Assembly (NCBI GenBank): GCA_964446945.1
Contig: CAYUQO010000002.1
Coordinates: forward strand, 1-64,000
Direction: 5' to 3'
DNA length: 64,000 nt
Origin: CAIYRG01 sp964446945
GTDB lineage: Bacteria; Pseudomonadota; Alphaproteobacteria; Micropepsales; Micropepsaceae
Shown here in pieces: positions 26,413 to 34,623 of this stretch (its first letter is position 1; each line of letters opens with the position of its first letter). The notes beneath the pieces are model-generated. The model had not been told where the DNA came from, ran no database searches, and saw nothing but the letters and a program-made list of their open reading frames with translations. A program made the translations under genes and the position numbers.

Positions 26413-26799
26413 ATGCCTCCATTTGATGGACTTTCGGTTCTGCTGCTGGAAGACGAGTATTTGATCGCCATGGATACCGAGCAGACGCTCATGTCGTTCG
26501 GCCTCGCCAGGGTCTGCGTCGTCAATACGCTCGAAGAGGCGGCCAAAGCTGCCGCCGAAGAGTCGATCGACGTGGCCATACTCGATATCAACATCAATGG
26601 CAGAAGCAGCTTCGAAGTCGCGGCAGGCCTGCGCGACAAGGGCACCCCGATCATCTTTGCCAGCGGCTACGGAGCACGCAAACAGAACGCACCCGTGGTG
26701 GAAGATGCCATCTACCTCAACAAACCCTACACCAAAGAGGCGCTGCGCGAATCGCTGGTGACGGCCATCCAGAAGTCACGGCGCAGCAAAGCCGCTTAA
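26413..26799 (+). CDS. Single-domain response regulator
   Basis: 128-residue CheY-like receiver without output domain. The acidic pocket is LEDEY (residues 12-16), the phospho-acceptor D58 (VAILDININ), the switch residue Ser in IIFASGYG and the Lys in NKPYT. It follows the hybrid kinase by 12 bases and is almost certainly phosphorylated by it. The IIFASGYG and NKPYT pattern is typical of receivers paired with HWE kinases, where they tune phosphate flow to PhyR. A TTG at 26401 is a less likely start. Confidence 0.9.
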   Translation: MPPFDGLSVLLLEDEYLIAMDTEQTLMSFGLARVCVVNTLEEAAKAAAEESIDVAILDININGRSSFEVAAGLRDKGTPIIFASGYGARKQNAPVVEDAIYLNKPYTKEALRESLVTAIQKSRRSKAA

Positions 26800-26808
26800 C
26801 GCCATCTT

Positions 26809-26995
26809 GTCATCTCCGGCGCGCCGTAAGGCGCGGGAAGGCCCGGCGCGCCTTGCGCGCCTCGTTTTTGATTCTGCCGCGGCGCCCCGGCGCGTTTTGC
26901 GCGCCTATCGTCTGATTCCGGTCGAATTCGCAATGCGAGTTCGCCCGCGCCGCGTGCGGGCATCCGCGCCGCGTCTGCGGCGCGAGAAGTCCTCT
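26809..26995. repeat. GC-rich palindromic mosaic
   Basis: A chain of short palindromes (GGCGCGCCGTAAGGCGCG, GGCGCGCCTTGCGCGCC, CGAATTCGCAATGCGAG-like, CGCCGCGTCTGCGGCG) begins with TGTCATCTCCGGCGC. The ending of a related repeat, GGCGCCGGGGATGACA, is seen at 54644 and 44826 on the same strand. No real gene is seen here. Confidence 0.65.
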
Positions 26996-27056
26996 TAAAA
27001 GGCGTTGAGTGTAGCCTGTTTAATCCTGTCCCTGGCCAGGCTCACGCGTGCTGTCC

Positions 27057-27776
27057 TCAAGATCCATATGCCTTTGAGAATGGATCGCCGGCCTTGATCT
27101 GCGAAATCAGTTGGAGAACAGCACCGCTACGCTTCTGCTGCTCAAGCCACATGCTGACCAGACATGCGGCTTCGGCATAGGGAGTGTTTGTGGCTTCCGT
27201 GGCGCTGACCCAGGTCGCACCGTTGAGCGGCATGCGTGTCGGAGGAGCGACGACGCAGCGCGTATCTGATCCCGGAGGCGCGAGATAACGCGGATCATCG
27301 GAGACATTGACAGCCAGCCCTTCATCAAACCAGATCGGCACCGCGAACATCCGTGGACCGAGCCGGGTGTGAAGCTCCGTATGCGACAATTCATGTGCCA
27401 ACGCCACTCTCGCATCCGCGCGGGGCGACAGCAGAATCACCCAATCCAGAAATGATATTCCGATGGTCTGGCCTCCGCGCCGTTCGGCATGGATGTAACA
27501 GCCCTCGGTGACGCAAATAAATATCGACGGGTCGCTCTGCAGCGGGCCGAAATACCGTGCGACCTCCAACCTGCTCTGATGCAGCGTTGCTGCCGTCTTT
27601 TGCCGGTCGGTTTGGGACGCGGTTTGCTCGATGAACACGCCCGGTTCGAGCCGTTCAAATCCAAAGCACCATGGGCAGAGCATCGGAGCCACGCCCGGGA
27701 TTTGCACCGCCGTGTACAGCACGATGCAGCCGAGAAATGCTGTGAGCGTCAGCAGGAACTTGGTGATGTTATGCAA
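27057..27776 (-). CDS. Membrane-anchored gluzincin-type metalloprotease-like protein
   Basis: 239 residues with an N-terminal membrane anchor (FLLTLTAFLGCIVLYTAVQI). The zinc-protease signature is AHELSHTELHTRLG (H128, E129, H132), and a downstream Glu (E152 in WFDEGLAV) fits the third ligand of gluzincins of the peptidase MA type. Four cysteines (CPWC, ICVTEGC) are extracytoplasmic. Probably a periplasmic peptidase or an inactive relative; substrate unknown. It is divergent from 27962-28165. Confidence 0.7.
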   Translation of the reverse strand: MHNITKFLLTLTAFLGCIVLYTAVQIPGVAPMLCPWCFGFERLEPGVFIEQTASQTDRQKTAATLHQSRLEVARYFGPLQSDPSIFICVTEGCYIHAERRGGQTIGISFLDWVILLSPRADARVALAHELSHTELHTRLGPRMFAVPIWFDEGLAVNVSDDPRYLAPPGSDTRCVVAPPTRMPLNGATWVSATEATNTPYAEAACLVSMWLEQQKRSGAVLQLISQIKAGDPFSKAYGS

Positions 27777-27961
27777 TTCCAGACCATGCCCCCAATTTCG
27801 AAATCAGTTTCACAGCAAATGATTAGCTATGTATTACCGCACAACAGAGCGTGGGAATCCGTGGCCGCCGTTACCGTAAAGACACATCCGTGATTGCAGT
27901 TAACAGATCGGTAGAAGTTCGGAATCTAGTCTGGACAGGGTCCAACACCGGAGCCAGCAAC

Positions 27962-28165
27962 ATGGTCAATGCGGATCGATATCAGCATTATGCTGACGAG
28001 TGCCGCGCACTTGCCGGGCAGCTCTCCAGCGAGCATCACCGCCGCACTTTGTTGGATATTGCGGAGGAATGGGAGAATCTCGCCCAGGCGCGGCCACAGC
28101 GCACGGCTGCGAACGAAGCTTCGACGGCGCAGCGGTTGCGTTCAGCCTTTCAAGCGCGCGGATAA
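27962..28165 (+). CDS. Small helical protein, single-unit paralogue
   Basis: 67 residues. RYQHYADECRALAGQLSSEHHRRTLLDIAEEWENLAQ matches the unit at 3091-3273 (FYRHAQDCRAMAG...ALQWEELAKAR) in spacing of the Tyr, Cys, Arg, Trp and Leu-Ala positions. Such proteins are common in Alphaproteobacteria and have no known function. ATG 27962 has only a weak ribosome-binding site (AGCCAGCAAC). Confidence 0.6.
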   Translation: MVNADRYQHYADECRALAGQLSSEHHRRTLLDIAEEWENLAQARPQRTAANEASTAQRLRSAFQARG

Positions 28166-28318
28166 TTCAGTCAAGCCGTATTCCGCATGACGCCTCCATA
28201 TCGCGTCACTGCCGCAAAAGAGGGGCTTTTGCGATTCTCAGAAATCGCAAAATGTCGTGGAGCGCAATCCGGCGAAGTGTGAGCGGTTCGCCGATAGATT
28301 GCGCGAAAATCAAAGGAA

Positions 28319-28360
28319 TCCAGAGCATGATCCGATTACATCTAATCGGACCATGCTCTA
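28319..28360. repeat. AGAGCATGATCCGA-type palindrome
   Basis: AGAGCATGATCCGATTA (28322-28338) pairs with 28343-28359 with one mismatch. Second copy of the 7007-7050 element. The flanks 28166-28396 show no gene. Confidence 0.75.
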
Positions 28361-28396
28361 CTGTCCGGGAAGTATCAGACCAGACTGCCGGGACAG

Positions 28397-29587
28397 ATGC
28401 GGTTCAAGATTGCGGCGATTCTCCTGCTGTTGTGCTGCGGTTGCGCGGAGACGAAATTTCCTGCCGCAGCCGCACCTTTATGCGTCGGCAATCCGGCCGC
28501 CCTGCCCGCGAGCTGGCGCCCACCCGCGAAGCTCAAAACTGCTCTGAATAGATCCGCCTGGTCCGCCGATGAGGCAAACGACGCCATGCGCGCCGCCAAA
28601 ACCGGCGTAGACGAACTCAACCGATTCTATTCAAGCCGGCACAGTGCAGTGGCTGCGCTCGGCGACAACGCCGTCGAATCGCTGATCGATGCCTCCTATG
28701 GCGCATCGATCACGCCGGCTCTCCGCCAGCAAGCCAGAGACGGAGCGCGCGAAGTTCTTGTGCAGTTGACCACGCCTTATCTCAATCGACCCGCCGGGAA
28801 TGCAACCTGCCGTGAATTTTCCACGCTGCTGACATTCACCAACTATGCCCACGCTTTGCTTCCAGCCGATGACCCGCGACTGGCCCGGATGGTCGCGCGA
28901 ACCAATGCCGCCTATGCGAGTTGCGGTTCTTTCGACGCGGCAATCGGAAGCGACTTTCGCCGCACGCTGTCTCGTCCGGGCGCTTCGATCGATGATGTCT
29001 GGGATCTGGTGATCTGGAGCATTGTATTCACCGATGCCCAAACCGTTCCGGGCCTCGCTCTGCCGCCGGAAGCCCGTGAACTGCCGGCCTCGCTCTGGCG
29101 CTACCTCGCCGATTATGCGCTGGACAATGCGCGGAGCCACCCGGACGGCGCGAGTAACGAGAAATTCTACGACAGGGCCTACCTCATGACGCATGTCGCT
29201 TACATCCCGACAGGCTATGGACGCTATGCGATCCACATCAGCGACGCGCCACGCGTGTACCAGTTCCTGCGGGAGAATTTCTATGCCGTGCTGGAAATGG
29301 GTGAACTCGATCTGACCGCGGAGTTCGTCGATTTGTTCCGCGAATATGGCTGCACGGAAGAAAACGACCTGCAACTGCGCGATGGTACACGCTATCTCCT
29401 GAAGTTGTTCCATTCTGCGGGCGATAGCTGGATGGCGTATCGCGAGCCGTACGAACATGATGAACCGGACAGTTACGATCTGATCCACAAGGCTTGGACC
29501 GGATTATCCGCCGTGCGGCCGCGAATAGCGGAAATTCCGGCGCCGGGGACTTATGGCGCACTGATACGCGCATGGCTGAAACATTGA
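28397..29587 (+). CDS. Putative lipoprotein of unknown function
   Basis: 396 residues. A short signal with a lipobox (RFKIAAILLLLCCGC) predicts lipidation at Cys15 or 16. The rest is a mainly helical extracytoplasmic domain (DEANDAMRAAKTGVDELNRFY; CREFSTLLTFTNYAHALLP; TGYGRYAIHISDAPRVYQFLRENF; DLFREYGCTEENDLQLRDGTRYLL) with scattered cysteines. The end overlaps the start of the molybdoenzyme gene by 16 bases, so they form an operon with the dioxygenase gene after it. I do not recognise the family. Confidence 0.6.
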   Translation: MRFKIAAILLLLCCGCAETKFPAAAAPLCVGNPAALPASWRPPAKLKTALNRSAWSADEANDAMRAAKTGVDELNRFYSSRHSAVAALGDNAVESLIDASYGASITPALRQQARDGAREVLVQLTTPYLNRPAGNATCREFSTLLTFTNYAHALLPADDPRLARMVARTNAAYASCGSFDAAIGSDFRRTLSRPGASIDDVWDLVIWSIVFTDAQTVPGLALPPEARELPASLWRYLADYALDNARSHPDGASNEKFYDRAYLMTHVAYIPTGYGRYAIHISDAPRVYQFLRENFYAVLEMGELDLTAEFVDLFREYGCTEENDLQLRDGTRYLLKLFHSAGDSWMAYREPYEHDEPDSYDLIHKAWTGLSAVRPRIAEIPAPGTYGALIRAWLKH

Positions 29588-31956
29588 GCAAACCGCGCAG
29601 CGGTTTGCGCACCGGTGCCCCTGCGGGCAAGGCAGGTAGTCTGATCGGTCAGCGCATCCTGCGAACCGAGGACGCGCAGCTCCTCGCCGGTCGCGGTGAG
29701 TTCGTCGATGACATCCGGCTGCCGGACATGCTGCATGCGGCTTTTTTGCGCTCGCCCTTCGCGCATGCCCGCATACATGAAATCAACCGGCGGCCGGCAC
29801 TCGCCATTCCGGGCGTGCACACAGTTCTCACCACAAGCGAACTCAATCCGGCGCTACGTTCCACGCGCCTGCCGATGCTGGTGCCGAATCCATTCTCGGA
29901 ATCGTCGCTGACGCAGTTTGCGCTGGCGCGGCATGAGGTGTGTTACGTCGGCGAACCAATTGCACTGGTTGTGGCGGACTCGCGCTACGCCGCCGAAGAC
30001 GCCCTCGCCGCTATCGCCGTCGAATTCGAGGACCTGCCTGCGGCATCGGACTGCCGCGCGGCGATTGCTCCTGAAGCGCCGGTTGCGCATCTCGGCGCAA
30101 CGCACAACCGTGCCTGTGAATTCACCACCGCCTATGGCGATGTGGGAGCGGCGTTTGCGGCGGCCGCGCATGTTTTCCGCGAAGAGCTATGGCAACACCG
30201 TGGTTGCGCGCATCCCATGGAGTGCCGCGGCGCCGTTGCAAGCTGGAATGACCGCGACGGGTCGCTCACCCTGTGGTCGTCGACCCAGACGCCGCATCTT
30301 GAAAAACGCGTGCTGGCGGAATTGCTCGAAGTCACTTCGTCACGCGTCCGCGTCATTGCGCCCGATGTGGGCGGAGGTTTCGGGCCCAAGGCCATATTCT
30401 ATGGCGAAGATGCCGTGGTTGCGGCCGCCGCCCGCCTGTTGCATCGGCCGGTGAAATGGATCGAGGACAGGCGCGAACATTTTCTCGCCACGACGCAGGA
30501 ACGCGACCAATATTGGTCGGTCGAGATCGCACTTGATCAGCATGCGAAGATCCTCGGCGTTCGGGGCAACATGGTGCATGATACCGGCGCATGGCTGCCC
30601 TGGGGTGTGGTCATGCCCTATATCGCCGCAACGACGGTGCCCGGACCATATCGCGTGCCGGCATATGATCTCGCAGTGACGGTCGTCCATACAAACAAGG
30701 TGCCGACAACGCCGGTGCGCGGCGCGGGACGCCCGCAGGCGGTGTTCGCAATGGAACGTCTGCTTGATCGCGCCGCGCATGAACTGCGCATGGACCGCGC
30801 GGAAATCCGGCGGCGCAACCTGATTCAGCCGCAGCAGATGCCCTACGCGGTCGGGCTGACATTTCGCGACGGCAAACCGGTCGTCTACGACAGCGGCGAT
30901 TATCCGGCATGTCTGGAACGCGCGCTGGACACCGCCGGCTTTGCCGATTTCCGCAAAAGACAGCGCGAGGCACGCGAGCAATCCCGTTATATCGGGCTTG
31001 GCATCGGATGTTATGTCGAAGGGACGGGGCTCGGGCCTTTCGAAGGCGTCACCATTCGGATTTTGGACGATGGCATGATTGCCGTGGCGAGCGGTGCTGC
31101 GCCACAGGGACAGGGCCATCGCACCATGCTGCAACAGACCGTCGCGGGACAATTTGGCGTGCCCGTCGAACGGATATCGGTCACGCTCGGGGATACCGAT
31201 GCGATCTCCATGGGCATCGGCACCTTCGCAAGCCGCATCACTGCCAATGCCGCACCCGCAGCCGCGATTGCTGCGCAAGGCGTGCGCAAAAAGGCGATCG
31301 CACTGGCAGCTCGGGTGCTCGCGGTAGAAGCCAGCGACCTTGTTTGGGAAGACGGACGCATCACCGCGCCGACCGGCAACAGACCAGGCGTCTCCCTCGG
31401 CGAATTGGCAAAGACGTCACAAGGCTATCCGGGTTTTTCGCTGGCGCCCGGTGAATCACCCGGCCTCGAACACACAGCCTGGTTCACGCCCCCGCAGGCC
31501 GCCTATTGCAATGGCACGCATATCGCCGAAGTCGAGGTCGATATCGAAACCGGCGAAACACAAATTCTGAATTATGTCGTGGTGCACGACAGCGGGACCC
31601 TGATCAATCCCCTGATCGTGGATGGTCAGATCCAGGGTGGAGTGGCGCACGGAATTGGTAACGCGCTGTTGGAGTGGATGGGCTATGACGGCAATGCACA
31701 GCCGCTGACCACGACTTTCGCGGATTACACACTTCCCTCGGCCTGCAACATTCCAAATATCACCTCGTCCCATATTGAGACGCCGAGCCCACTGAATCCG
31801 TTGGGGGTCAAAGGCGCAGGCGAAGGCGGCACAATTCCGGTGCCCGCGGCAATTGCATCGGCAATTGAGGATGCGTTAAGCGAATTCGGAGTACAAATCC
31901 GGCAATCGCCGGTCACACCGCAATATGTGCTGTCGTTGCTGAGGGCCGCAATTTGA
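29572..31956 (+). CDS. Xanthine dehydrogenase/CoxL-family molybdopterin-binding subunit
   Basis: 794 residues. IGQRILRTEDAQLLAGRGEFVDDI is the classic N terminus; PDVGGGFGPKAIFYGED, PTTPVRGAGRPQAVFAMERLLD, AAPQGQGHRTMLQQ and the C-terminal NPLGVKGAGEGGTIPVPAAIASAIEDAL line the molybdopterin site. The VRGAGR loop is the form II/generic type, not the Cys-bearing form I loop of true CO dehydrogenase. No FAD (CoxM) or 2Fe-2S (CoxS) subunit gene is nearby, which is unusual, since those carry electrons away. Hydroxylation of an aromatic or aldehyde substrate is likely but unspecified. Confidence 0.85.
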   Translation: MAETLSKPRSGLRTGAPAGKAGSLIGQRILRTEDAQLLAGRGEFVDDIRLPDMLHAAFLRSPFAHARIHEINRRPALAIPGVHTVLTTSELNPALRSTRLPMLVPNPFSESSLTQFALARHEVCYVGEPIALVVADSRYAAEDALAAIAVEFEDLPAASDCRAAIAPEAPVAHLGATHNRACEFTTAYGDVGAAFAAAAHVFREELWQHRGCAHPMECRGAVASWNDRDGSLTLWSSTQTPHLEKRVLAELLEVTSSRVRVIAPDVGGGFGPKAIFYGEDAVVAAAARLLHRPVKWIEDRREHFLATTQERDQYWSVEIALDQHAKILGVRGNMVHDTGAWLPWGVVMPYIAATTVPGPYRVPAYDLAVTVVHTNKVPTTPVRGAGRPQAVFAMERLLDRAAHELRMDRAEIRRRNLIQPQQMPYAVGLTFRDGKPVVYDSGDYPACLERALDTAGFADFRKRQREAREQSRYIGLGIGCYVEGTGLGPFEGVTIRILDDGMIAVASGAAPQGQGHRTMLQQTVAGQFGVPVERISVTLGDTDAISMGIGTFASRITANAAPAAAIAAQGVRKKAIALAARVLAVEASDLVWEDGRITAPTGNRPGVSLGELAKTSQGYPGFSLAPGESPGLEHTAWFTPPQAAYCNGTHIAEVEVDIETGETQILNYVVVHDSGTLINPLIVDGQIQGGVAHGIGNALLEWMGYDGNAQPLTTTFADYTLPSACNIPNITSSHIETPSPLNPLGVKGAGEGGTIPVPAAIASAIEDALSEFGVQIRQSPVTPQYVLSLLRAAI

Positions 31957-32825
31957 AGCATCGTCTCGACATGGATATTCGCAGACTTGGACCAACCATG
32001 GGCGCCGAGATCACGGGCGTCGATCTCAATTGCCTGAGTGACTCCATGTTCGCGGAGATCCGCGACGCATTCCACACCCATAAAGTGATTGCCATTCGCG
32101 GCCAGCAGCTCGAGCCTGCCGCCCAGATTGCGTTCTCGCGCAGATTCGGAGCGCTCGAAGACCAGCTCAATGCGCATTACACGATCGATGGCTATCCCGA
32201 AGTGCTGGTGCTTTCGAACGACGTCCGCGACGGCAAACCGGTGGGTCTGATCGACGGCGGCGACTACTGGCATTCCGATTCTTCGCACCGCGAATATCCC
32301 AGCATGGCGACGCTGCTGTTCGCGGTGAAGAATCCCGCCCGCGGAGGCGATACGGAATTCGCCGACATGGTTGCCGCGTACGAGGCGCTGCCGGATCCGG
32401 TGAAGCGCCGGATTGCGCAGTTGAACGGCATCCATGCCGTGTCAAAGCTCAAGAACAAACGCGTGCAGGTGTCGCCGCGCCGGCCTGACGGCAAGGACTT
32501 CTACGAACGGCAGAAAGCGCTTCCCGATCAGACCTGGCCGCTCGTCCGCACGCATCCTGTCACCGGCGAGAAGGCGCTGTATCTTTCACCGCGGTTCACC
32601 ATCGGGATTGAAGGCGTGAGCGCGGCGGAAGCCGATGAGCTGCTCGACATCCTGTTTGCGCATCAGATTCGCGCCGGCTTCATCTACCGCCATCGCTGGG
32701 AGGATGGCGATCTCGTGATGTGGGATAACCGTTGCGTGATTCATCGCGCGACCGGGGGATATGTCTATCCCGATATTCGTACCATGCATCGCACTGTTAT
32801 CGCTGGTGATAAGCCATTCCGCTAA
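31953..32825 (+). CDS. TauD/TfdA-type 2-oxoglutarate dioxygenase
   Basis: A 290-residue Fe(II)/2-oxoglutarate dioxygenase. The metal triad is H107-x-D109 (YWHSDSS) and a distal His in NRCVIHRATGG; the 2-oxoglutarate Arg is in MHRTVIAG. Related enzymes hydroxylate taurine, phenoxyacetates or similar acids. TTG 31953 overlaps the stop of the molybdoenzyme gene (TTGA) and has GAGGG 7 bases upstream, so coupling is likely; ATG 31971 has no ribosome-binding site. The pairing of molybdoenzyme and dioxygenase suggests successive oxidations of one compound. Confidence 0.87.
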   Translation: MKHRLDMDIRRLGPTMGAEITGVDLNCLSDSMFAEIRDAFHTHKVIAIRGQQLEPAAQIAFSRRFGALEDQLNAHYTIDGYPEVLVLSNDVRDGKPVGLIDGGDYWHSDSSHREYPSMATLLFAVKNPARGGDTEFADMVAAYEALPDPVKRRIAQLNGIHAVSKLKNKRVQVSPRRPDGKDFYERQKALPDQTWPLVRTHPVTGEKALYLSPRFTIGIEGVSAAEADELLDILFAHQIRAGFIYRHRWEDGDLVMWDNRCVIHRATGGYVYPDIRTMHRTVIAGDKPFR

Positions 32826-32991
32826 CCGCTCGCCACCCGCGCTCAATCACAGGTGAGTCGGCGGGGAACGCTGCCTCACGACCGGTTGGCTTGGCTTGGG
32901 CCGCCTTTGCCGCTATGTCTGACTGCACCTCACAGGGCTCTACCGGCGAACGCATGCGAAACTTGAAGCTCACTCCCGGCGCTGCCATCGC

Positions 32992-33687
32992 ATGACAATG
33001 AGTCAAGAGTCGGACGTTCAAGCTGCGCTTGTGCGGCACTCGATAGACGAGCCGCCTCCGGAACGCACCTCAGAGCTGCTGCGTCGATTCGCCCGCGAAC
33101 TGCCACCCGACGAAACCACAATCCGGGACATGGTCGCCGGCCTGGGTGATCGCGGGCTGGGTGTTTTGATCGCCGTATTCGCGCTCCCCAACATACTGCC
33201 CTCGGCAGTGCCGTTCGGGAACGTGCCCACCGGCATCCTGCCTCTCGTCTTCGCCATCCAGCTGATGATGGGGGCCAATCACCTCATCATTCCGGAGTTC
33301 CTGGCGCGGCGTAAGATCGGCACGCACTGGCTGAAGGCATTGGCGCCACGCATCGCGTCGGTGCTGTCCTGGATCGAAGCCCTGCTGCGCCCGCGCATGA
33401 CCTGGGTCACCGTTCCGCGCGCCGAGCGGTTTGTCGGCGTGATCGCGATGATCCTCGCAGCGGTGTCTACGCTGCCGATTCCCTTTGGTCACAACCTGCC
33501 GGCTTTGGGTCTCGTACTCATCGGGCTTGGCCTGATCGAGCGCGACGGCTTGGCCATCGTGATTGGTTCAGCGATCGGACTGATCGGGACTGTTTTGCTG
33601 GCGCTGGTCGTGTTTGGCCTGGCGCACGGGCTGCGCTTTATCATCCGCGCGCATCACGTCAGGTTCTGGCGCTACTGGCACCTTTAG
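32992..33687 (+). CDS. exoD: ExoD-family membrane protein
   Basis: 231 residues with four or more hydrophobic segments (VLIAVFALPNILPSAVP, ILPLVFAIQLMMG, FVGVIAMILAAVSTLP, LGLVLIGLGLIERDGLAIVIGSAIGLIGTVLLALVVFG). GDRGLGVLIAVFALPN and FGNVPTGI with the GLGLIERDGL block are the ExoD signature. ExoD affects exopolysaccharide production in rhizobia; the biochemical role is unknown. Its TAG stop shares bases with the TAA stop of the convergent DUF1134 gene (33684-33687). Confidence 0.85.
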   Translation: MTMSQESDVQAALVRHSIDEPPPERTSELLRRFARELPPDETTIRDMVAGLGDRGLGVLIAVFALPNILPSAVPFGNVPTGILPLVFAIQLMMGANHLIIPEFLARRKIGTHWLKALAPRIASVLSWIEALLRPRMTWVTVPRAERFVGVIAMILAAVSTLPIPFGHNLPALGLVLIGLGLIERDGLAIVIGSAIGLIGTVLLALVVFGLAHGLRFIIRAHHVRFWRYWHL

Positions 33688-34256
33688 AAGGGAATCCAGT
33701 TCCGCTCCCGCGAATAGGACAGATAGCCGCCGTTCACTCCGGCGCGAAGGCCTACGCCGGTGCGCATCGGCGCCAGGATGATCCGGCCGCTCTGCTGATA
33801 ATTGATACCGATTCCTGCGACCAGATAGGCGCTGCCTTCAACCCCGGGAAAGCGGGTGAACAGCTTGTCGGGCTGGCGGAGATTATAGACCAGAGTGAAT
33901 ACCTTGGAGGCATTCGCGCCATAGTCAAAGCCGACTGACGGGCCCTGCCAATAGACCTTCACCGGCGCGCCGGTCTGCTTCATGTAAAGGTCACCTTCGC
34001 CGTAGCGCAATCCGACAATGAACGCACCGGAGCCTTCGCTGCCCTCGATGTAACCATCCGGCCGGCCATACCTGGCAAAAACCCGTTCCACGGCCTTGGC
34101 CATGGATTCGGTCGTCACGCCAAAGAAATCCGCGCCTTTCTGGATGATTTCATCGGGCGTGTAGGTCTGGTCCTGGCGAGGATCACGGTCGGCGGCAATC
34201 GCCGCGGAAATTGAAAAGCACAGGAGCAGCGCGCCAAAAATCCGCACTATATTCAT
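33684..34256 (-). CDS. DUF1134 exported protein
   Basis: 190 residues with a signal peptide (RIFGALLLCFSISAAIAA). YTPDEIIQKGADFFGVTTESMAKAVERVFARYGRPDGYIEGSEGSGAFIVGLRYGEG, then QGPSVGFDYGANASKVFTLVYNL and RFPGVEGSAYLVAGIGINY, is the DUF1134 pattern, largely confined to Alphaproteobacteria and related to lipid-binding YSC84-like proteins. Probably periplasmic. GGAGGAC precedes ATG 34256. Confidence 0.85.
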   Translation of the reverse strand: MNIVRIFGALLLCFSISAAIAADRDPRQDQTYTPDEIIQKGADFFGVTTESMAKAVERVFARYGRPDGYIEGSEGSGAFIVGLRYGEGDLYMKQTGAPVKVYWQGPSVGFDYGANASKVFTLVYNLRQPDKLFTRFPGVEGSAYLVAGIGINYQQSGRIILAPMRTGVGLRAGVNGGYLSYSRERNWIPF

Positions 34257-34371
34257 ATCGTCCTCCGATCAGGCTCGCCGTGAAACGCACAAAACGTTGC
34301 CTTTACGGCTATAAGGAGGAACAGTTTTCGTCTTTTTGTGGGCAGGCGTTTTCGCGGAAGGCAATTATCGC

Positions 34372-34623
34372 ATGGGTAAGAAGCAGGAAGCGGCAGGCAA
34401 GCGTCCGGCGCTCGGCATCGCTGGCTGGCTGGCAATTGCCGCCATGGGCATCGTGCTGGGCCTTGCGATCTGGTTCTCCTTCTGGGGCTGGAATCTGACC
34501 GACGCCACACTGGACGCGAATGGCCGGATTGCGCTGGTGCTCGGCGCGGTGTTCTCGATGCTGGTCGGCGGCGGCCTGATGGCCTTGCTCTTCTGGTCCA
34601 ACCGCAAGGGGTACGACCGTTAA
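34372..34623 (+). CDS. Small two-helix membrane protein
   Basis: 83 residues with two transmembrane helices (LGIAGWLAIAAMGIVLGLAIWFSFWGW and IALVLGAVFSMLVGGGLMALLFWS) separated by a short loop (NLTDATLDANGR), and basic ends. A GGAAGG site is ~11 bases before ATG 34372. The TAA stop shares bases with the stop of the convergent cysQ gene. Inner-membrane protein of unknown role. Confidence 0.68.
   Translation: MGKKQEAAGKRPALGIAGWLAIAAMGIVLGLAIWFSFWGWNLTDATLDANGRIALVLGAVFSMLVGGGLMALLFWSNRKGYDR

Noticed and set aside
26807..26998. 63-codon frame
   Set aside because: It lies wholly in a palindromic mosaic repeat and is Arg/Ala/Pro-rich without a ribosome-binding site.
29572..31956. True aerobic CO dehydrogenase (form I coxL)
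   Set aside because: The active-site loop reads VRGAGR, lacking the Cys-bearing form I loop, and coxM/coxS are absent.
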